Program-made: the position numbers and the translations under genes
Notes under the pieces: generated by a model
Seen by the model: only the letters and a program-made list of their open reading frames with translations
Database searches by the model: none
Told to the model about the DNA's origin: nothing
Assembly (NCBI GenBank): GCA_002352145.1
Contig: DEHX01000108.1
Coordinates: 8,406 to 25,684, forward strand
Length of the DNA: 17,279 nucleotides
Direction of reading: 5' to 3'
Origin: Chitinophagaceae bacterium UBA2789
GTDB taxonomy: Bacteria; Bacteroidota; Bacteroidia; Chitinophagales; Chitinophagaceae
Part shown: in pieces, positions 14,505-17,279 of the stretch
Layout of the letters: each line of letters opens with the position of its first letter
Numbering within the stretch: position 1 is the stretch's first letter

Positions 14505-15590
14505 ATGAACCAGCATAAACCTGTTATCGGAATTTCCTGCGGAGACCTGAACGGAATAGGAATAGAACTGATCATCAAAACATTTTCTGATAACCGGATA
14601 CTGGAACATTGTACCCCTGTAATCTTTGCTTCCAATAAGGCTATCAATTTTTACCGGAAGTCAATTCCTGAGGTTAACCTGAATTACCAGAGTACCAAAG
14701 ATTTCAGCAAGATCAATCATAAACAGGTCAATCTTTTTAATTGCTGGGAAGAAGAAGTGGCCATTACGCCTGGACAGTTAACCGAAACCGGTGGTAAGTA
14801 TGCTGTTCTCTCTTTACAAACTGCTGTTGCTGCATTAAAACAGGAGCAAATTGATGGGCTGGTAACCGCCCCTATTCACAAGAAAAATATTCAATCTGCT
14901 GAATTCAGCTTTACTGGCCATACACCCTATCTTAAAACCATGTTTGGCGTCAATGATGTAGTAATGATGCTGTGTGCCGATAATTTCAGGGTAGCACTGG
15001 TTACAGAACATGTACCTGTAGGTGAGGTGGCTAAGCATATCACCAAAGAAAAAATAGTAAGCAAACTCCAGATCATTCATCAAAGTTTGCAGAAAGACTT
15101 TGGCATTGATAAACCAAGGATCGCTGTCCTTGGATTAAATCCGCATGCCGGAGATGAGGGTTTAATTGGTTCCGAAGAAGAAACAATCATCAAGCCTGCC
15201 ATAAAGGAAGCCAAGAACAATAATATGCTGGTGATCGGACCTTATAGCGCCGATGCCTTTTTTGCCCGCCGCAGTTTTGATAAGTTTGATGCCGTTTTGG
15301 CCATGTACCACGACCAGGGTTTGATCCCATTCAAAACACTGGCTGTTGGAGAAGGGGTAAACTATACAGCTGGCTTACCTGCCGTCAGAACCTCACCTGA
15401 TCACGGTGTGGCCTTTGATATTGCAGGTAAAAACAAAGCAGATACCTCCTCTTTTATTGCTTCTATCTTCGAATGTATCGATATCATCAACCGCAGAAAA
15501 GGCTATGCAGAAAGCAGGATAAACCCCCTTCGCAAGATGACTCAGGCCATATTGGCCAATGCCAAAGATGAGATTATTGAAGAAGGATAA
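14505..15590 (+). CDS. pdxA: 4-hydroxythreonine-4-phosphate dehydrogenase PdxA
   Basis: PdxA oxidises 4-phosphohydroxy-L-threonine with NAD(P); the product is condensed by PdxJ to pyridoxine 5'-phosphate. The 361-residue length is slightly above E. coli PdxA. The substrate motif TGHTPYL has H139 and T140. The metal-binding histidines are all in place at H169 (TEHVPVGE), H214 (LNPHAGDEG) and H269 (MYHDQGLIPFK), each three residues later than in E. coli. The N-terminal 'PVIGISCGDLNGIGIEL' is the usual start, supporting the ATG at 14505. Family motif 'TSPDHGVAFDIAGK' lies at 296-309. pdxJ is not in the window. The stop is 3 bp from that of the convergent LolA-like gene. Confidence 0.97.
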   Translation: MNQHKPVIGISCGDLNGIGIELIIKTFSDNRILEHCTPVIFASNKAINFYRKSIPEVNLNYQSTKDFSKINHKQVNLFNCWEEEVAITPGQLTETGGKYAVLSLQTAVAALKQEQIDGLVTAPIHKKNIQSAEFSFTGHTPYLKTMFGVNDVVMMLCADNFRVALVTEHVPVGEVAKHITKEKIVSKLQIIHQSLQKDFGIDKPRIAVLGLNPHAGDEGLIGSEEETIIKPAIKEAKNNNMLVIGPYSADAFFARRSFDKFDAVLAMYHDQGLIPFKTLAVGEGVNYTAGLPAVRTSPDHGVAFDIAGKNKADTSSFIASIFECIDIINRRKGYAESRINPLRKMTQAILANAKDEIIEEG

Positions 15591-15593
15591 TGC

Positions 15594-16280
15594 TCAGCGA
15601 AAAACTGAATCCGGTACACCTTTATTAATGATGTAAGTGGAATACGAAATTTCTACTTTGCCTTTCTTATTCTTTAGCTTATCCGGGGCTTCTTGTCTCC
15701 TTGTACCATCATCGTAATCAAAAGTGATCCCTTTGGGTAGTTTGTAGTCCTTGGTGTTAAAAGAAAAAACAACCTTATCTGCTAATCCATAACTGGCATA
15801 CTTACCATATGTCATCTCCAGTTCATAGGTACCATTTTCTTTAGTGGTCGTTTTCGCCTTTTTAATCAGCGACAAGGTTTCATCTATATACACGGTTGAC
15901 AGCACTACATCTGCATTCTCATCCTTGGGAAGCAACTTTATTATCCGAAGGCTGGTGCCGCTTTCTTTTCCCATATCTATCATGTCAAAACCAGTCGTAT
16001 TGATAAAAATATTATTCAAGTTGATATTCACCGATCCTTTTGGAATAAAGGAAATACCATTTTCATTGTTGACCCGAAGTTTATTGGGTTTCTTGTAATA
16101 CACTTTTACATTCGCTACCGGTGCTTTAATAAATATCACATTCGTTTTCATTTTCCCGCTAGCTTCATAGTCATTTACTTTGTCCAGTTTGGCTTTCACT
16201 TTGCTTATTATTTCCTCTGCAGTTTGTGCTGACAGCAGGTAACTGCTTAACATGAATAACAAGATCAAACTCTTTTTCAT
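15594..16280 (-). CDS. LolA-like periplasmic protein (outer-membrane lipoprotein-sorting family)
   Basis: The 228-residue protein has a clean signal peptide (MKKSLILLFMLSSYLLSAQ) with cleavage near residue 18-19. The start of the mature part, 'TAEEIISKVKAKLDKVNDYEASGKM', is the typical first helix and strand of LolA-fold proteins. Later segments 'VKVYYKKPNKLRV' and 'YIDETLSLIKKAKTTTKENGTYELEMTYG' fit the half-barrel that binds acyl chains. Canonical LolA carries lipoproteins from LolCDE to LolB. This one lies 9 bp after an ABC-2 permease, so it may work with that transporter on some lipid or lipoprotein substrate, which is inference. It converges on pdxA with 3 bp between stops. Confidence 0.8.
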   Translation of the reverse strand: MKKSLILLFMLSSYLLSAQTAEEIISKVKAKLDKVNDYEASGKMKTNVIFIKAPVANVKVYYKKPNKLRVNNENGISFIPKGSVNINLNNIFINTTGFDMIDMGKESGTSLRIIKLLPKDENADVVLSTVYIDETLSLIKKAKTTTKENGTYELEMTYGKYASYGLADKVVFSFNTKDYKLPKGITFDYDDGTRRQEAPDKLKNKKGKVEISYSTYIINKGVPDSVFR

Positions 16281-16289
16281 ACTATATGA

Positions 16290-17180
16290 TTAAGTCAAAA
16301 TATCTTTTCTGCGAAATACCCAGACAGCAGTGCTAAAGAAAAGGGCTATATATATTACCAAAATTGAAAGGCTTCTTAATATTGCCGGCATATTCTCAAT
16401 GCTGCCAGTTATTGTTGCCCCTTCTGCATTCGATTTCATATAAAAGAACCCCTTCCACGCCACCATGTGTGAAGTAAACAAATAAGGCTTGACCGTTCTG
16501 TCATAAATAGGAATATTCATCTCTGACAGAATAGTGAAAACAATAACAATACTCATCGTGGCAATAATGGGTCCTATCGAATTCTCTGCAAAAACACTGA
16601 GCAGAAATGCCAGGGCTGAAACAGTAGTAAGCGCTACTGCAGCATATCCAAAAGCCGCGATATACCGCCACCACACGTCAAAACTCTCAATAACCTCTAA
16701 ACCTCTTGATCTTAATATTACCATATCATTCACTCCGAAAATGAGGATACTTCCTAATAAAGCAAGAAGTGCCATCCACAGCAGCAAGCCGACAGTATAA
16801 ATCACAGAAGCTAAAAATTTTACCGTCATGTACTCCGTTCGGCTAATAGGTTTGGTCAATGACAGCCGGAGGGTTCCCATATTTGCTTCACCCGCAATAG
16901 AATCGCCGGCAATTAATGCAACCAATAATGGCATTTGTATCAACAATGTATTCAGAATCACAAAACAAATCAAGTAACCATTCAGCATTTTCGACTTGAA
17001 CTCATCATCCATTTCAAATGAACCGTCCAGGTTGCTAAGCAAGAGGTCTATATATGACTTTCCGTCAAACTTTAGTGCAACCTGTATAAGAAAAACAATT
17101 GCGGCAATGGCCCCAAAGGCAATATAGGTCCTCGGACGTTTGAATATTTTGAATAACTCAATTTGCAGCAGTTTCCACAT
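16290..17180 (-). CDS. ABC-2 type transporter permease
   Basis: The 296-residue protein has six hydrophobic segments at about residues 17-36, 68-92, 120-148, 172-197, 201-219 and 268-288, the usual topology of ABC-2 permeases. Between segments 2 and 3 it carries the family pattern 'DSIAGEANMGTLRLSLTKPISRTEYMTVKF' in part: AGEANMGTLRLSLTKPISR at 96-114. The N-terminal 'LLQIELFKIFKRPRTY' is the typical cytoplasmic lead-in. The substrate cannot be told from sequence. The start lies 23 nt inside the end of the ATPase gene, and the LolA-like gene follows after 9 bp, so the three form an operon read leftwards. Confidence 0.92.
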   Translation of the reverse strand: MWKLLQIELFKIFKRPRTYIAFGAIAAIVFLIQVALKFDGKSYIDLLLSNLDGSFEMDDEFKSKMLNGYLICFVILNTLLIQMPLLVALIAGDSIAGEANMGTLRLSLTKPISRTEYMTVKFLASVIYTVGLLLWMALLALLGSILIFGVNDMVILRSRGLEVIESFDVWWRYIAAFGYAAVALTTVSALAFLLSVFAENSIGPIIATMSIVIVFTILSEMNIPIYDRTVKPYLFTSHMVAWKGFFYMKSNAEGATITGSIENMPAILRSLSILVIYIALFFSTAVWVFRRKDILT

Positions 17181-17279
17181 ACTGGTTTCCGGTTGTTATA
17201 GATAAAAAATAATCTTCCAGTGAATACCTTGAGTTGAAGGATATAACCGGAATCCCCATTCCCATCAGGGCTTTCATTG
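17158..17279 (-). CDS. ABC transporter ATP-binding protein, C-terminal end only
   Basis: A reading frame enters from the window edge and ends at a TGA at 17160-17158. The last 39 or more residues include 'NSRYSLEDYFLSITTGNQYV', which matches the C-terminal tail (SLEDxFLxxT) of ATPase subunits paired with ABC-2 permeases. Walker and signature motifs lie outside the window. The frame overlaps the permease start by 23 nt, which indicates translational coupling and one transporter complex. Confidence 0.85.
   Translation of the reverse strand, partial: MKALMGMGIPVISFNSRYSLEDYFLSITTGNQYVETAAN

Overview
The window looks like chromosomal DNA of a Bacteroidota bacterium, most likely of the Chitinophagaceae type. 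Three large secreted proteins end in type IX secretion (T9SS) type A sorting tails. Lipoproteins carry 'SCIK'-type lipoboxes. Promoter-like sites fit the Bacteroidota TTG / TAnnTTTG pattern, and Shine-Dalgarno sequences are rare. Assignment to family is inference; no rRNA or tRNA gene is present, and I see no insertion sequence, CRISPR array or phage gene.

Left part (1-5574), housekeeping genes: a partial DUF3108 protein overlaps the end of a flippase-like membrane protein (LPG_synthase_TM family). ruvC diverges from these two. A HIT-family protein converges on ruvC with 3 bp between stop codons. greA follows, with its own terminator and an unusual leader: promoter, intrinsic-terminator-like hairpin, then a perfect Shine-Dalgarno. 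Next come a small lipoprotein and a 2-hydroxyacid dehydrogenase, the latter translationally coupled (ATGA overlap) to rsmA/ksgA.

Middle part (5647-14249), secreted proteins: three consecutive minus-strand genes encode large T9SS cargo proteins. They are a soluble PQQ glucose/aldose dehydrogenase of the Acinetobacter GdhB type, a 1019-residue Asp-box (BNR) propeller protein with a lipoprotein-type signal, and an 883-residue GEVED-domain protein. All three carry the same Fn3-like module just before the sorting tail. No T9SS machinery gene lies in the window, so sorting must be supplied from elsewhere.

Right part (14505-17279): pdxA (vitamin B6 synthesis) is divergent from the GEVED gene, with an 18-bp perfect palindrome upstream. 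It converges, again 3 bp apart, on a minus-strand operon made of an ABC ATPase (C-terminal end only), an ABC-2 permease and a LolA-like periplasmic protein.

Most genes are ordinary. The points that deserve a second look are the attenuator-like greA leader, the lipobox plus T9SS tail on one protein, the T9SS-routed quinoprotein with an unnamed accessory domain, the unnamed N-terminal domain of the GEVED protein, and the ABC/LolA-like operon. I did not find a clearly new multi-gene system.
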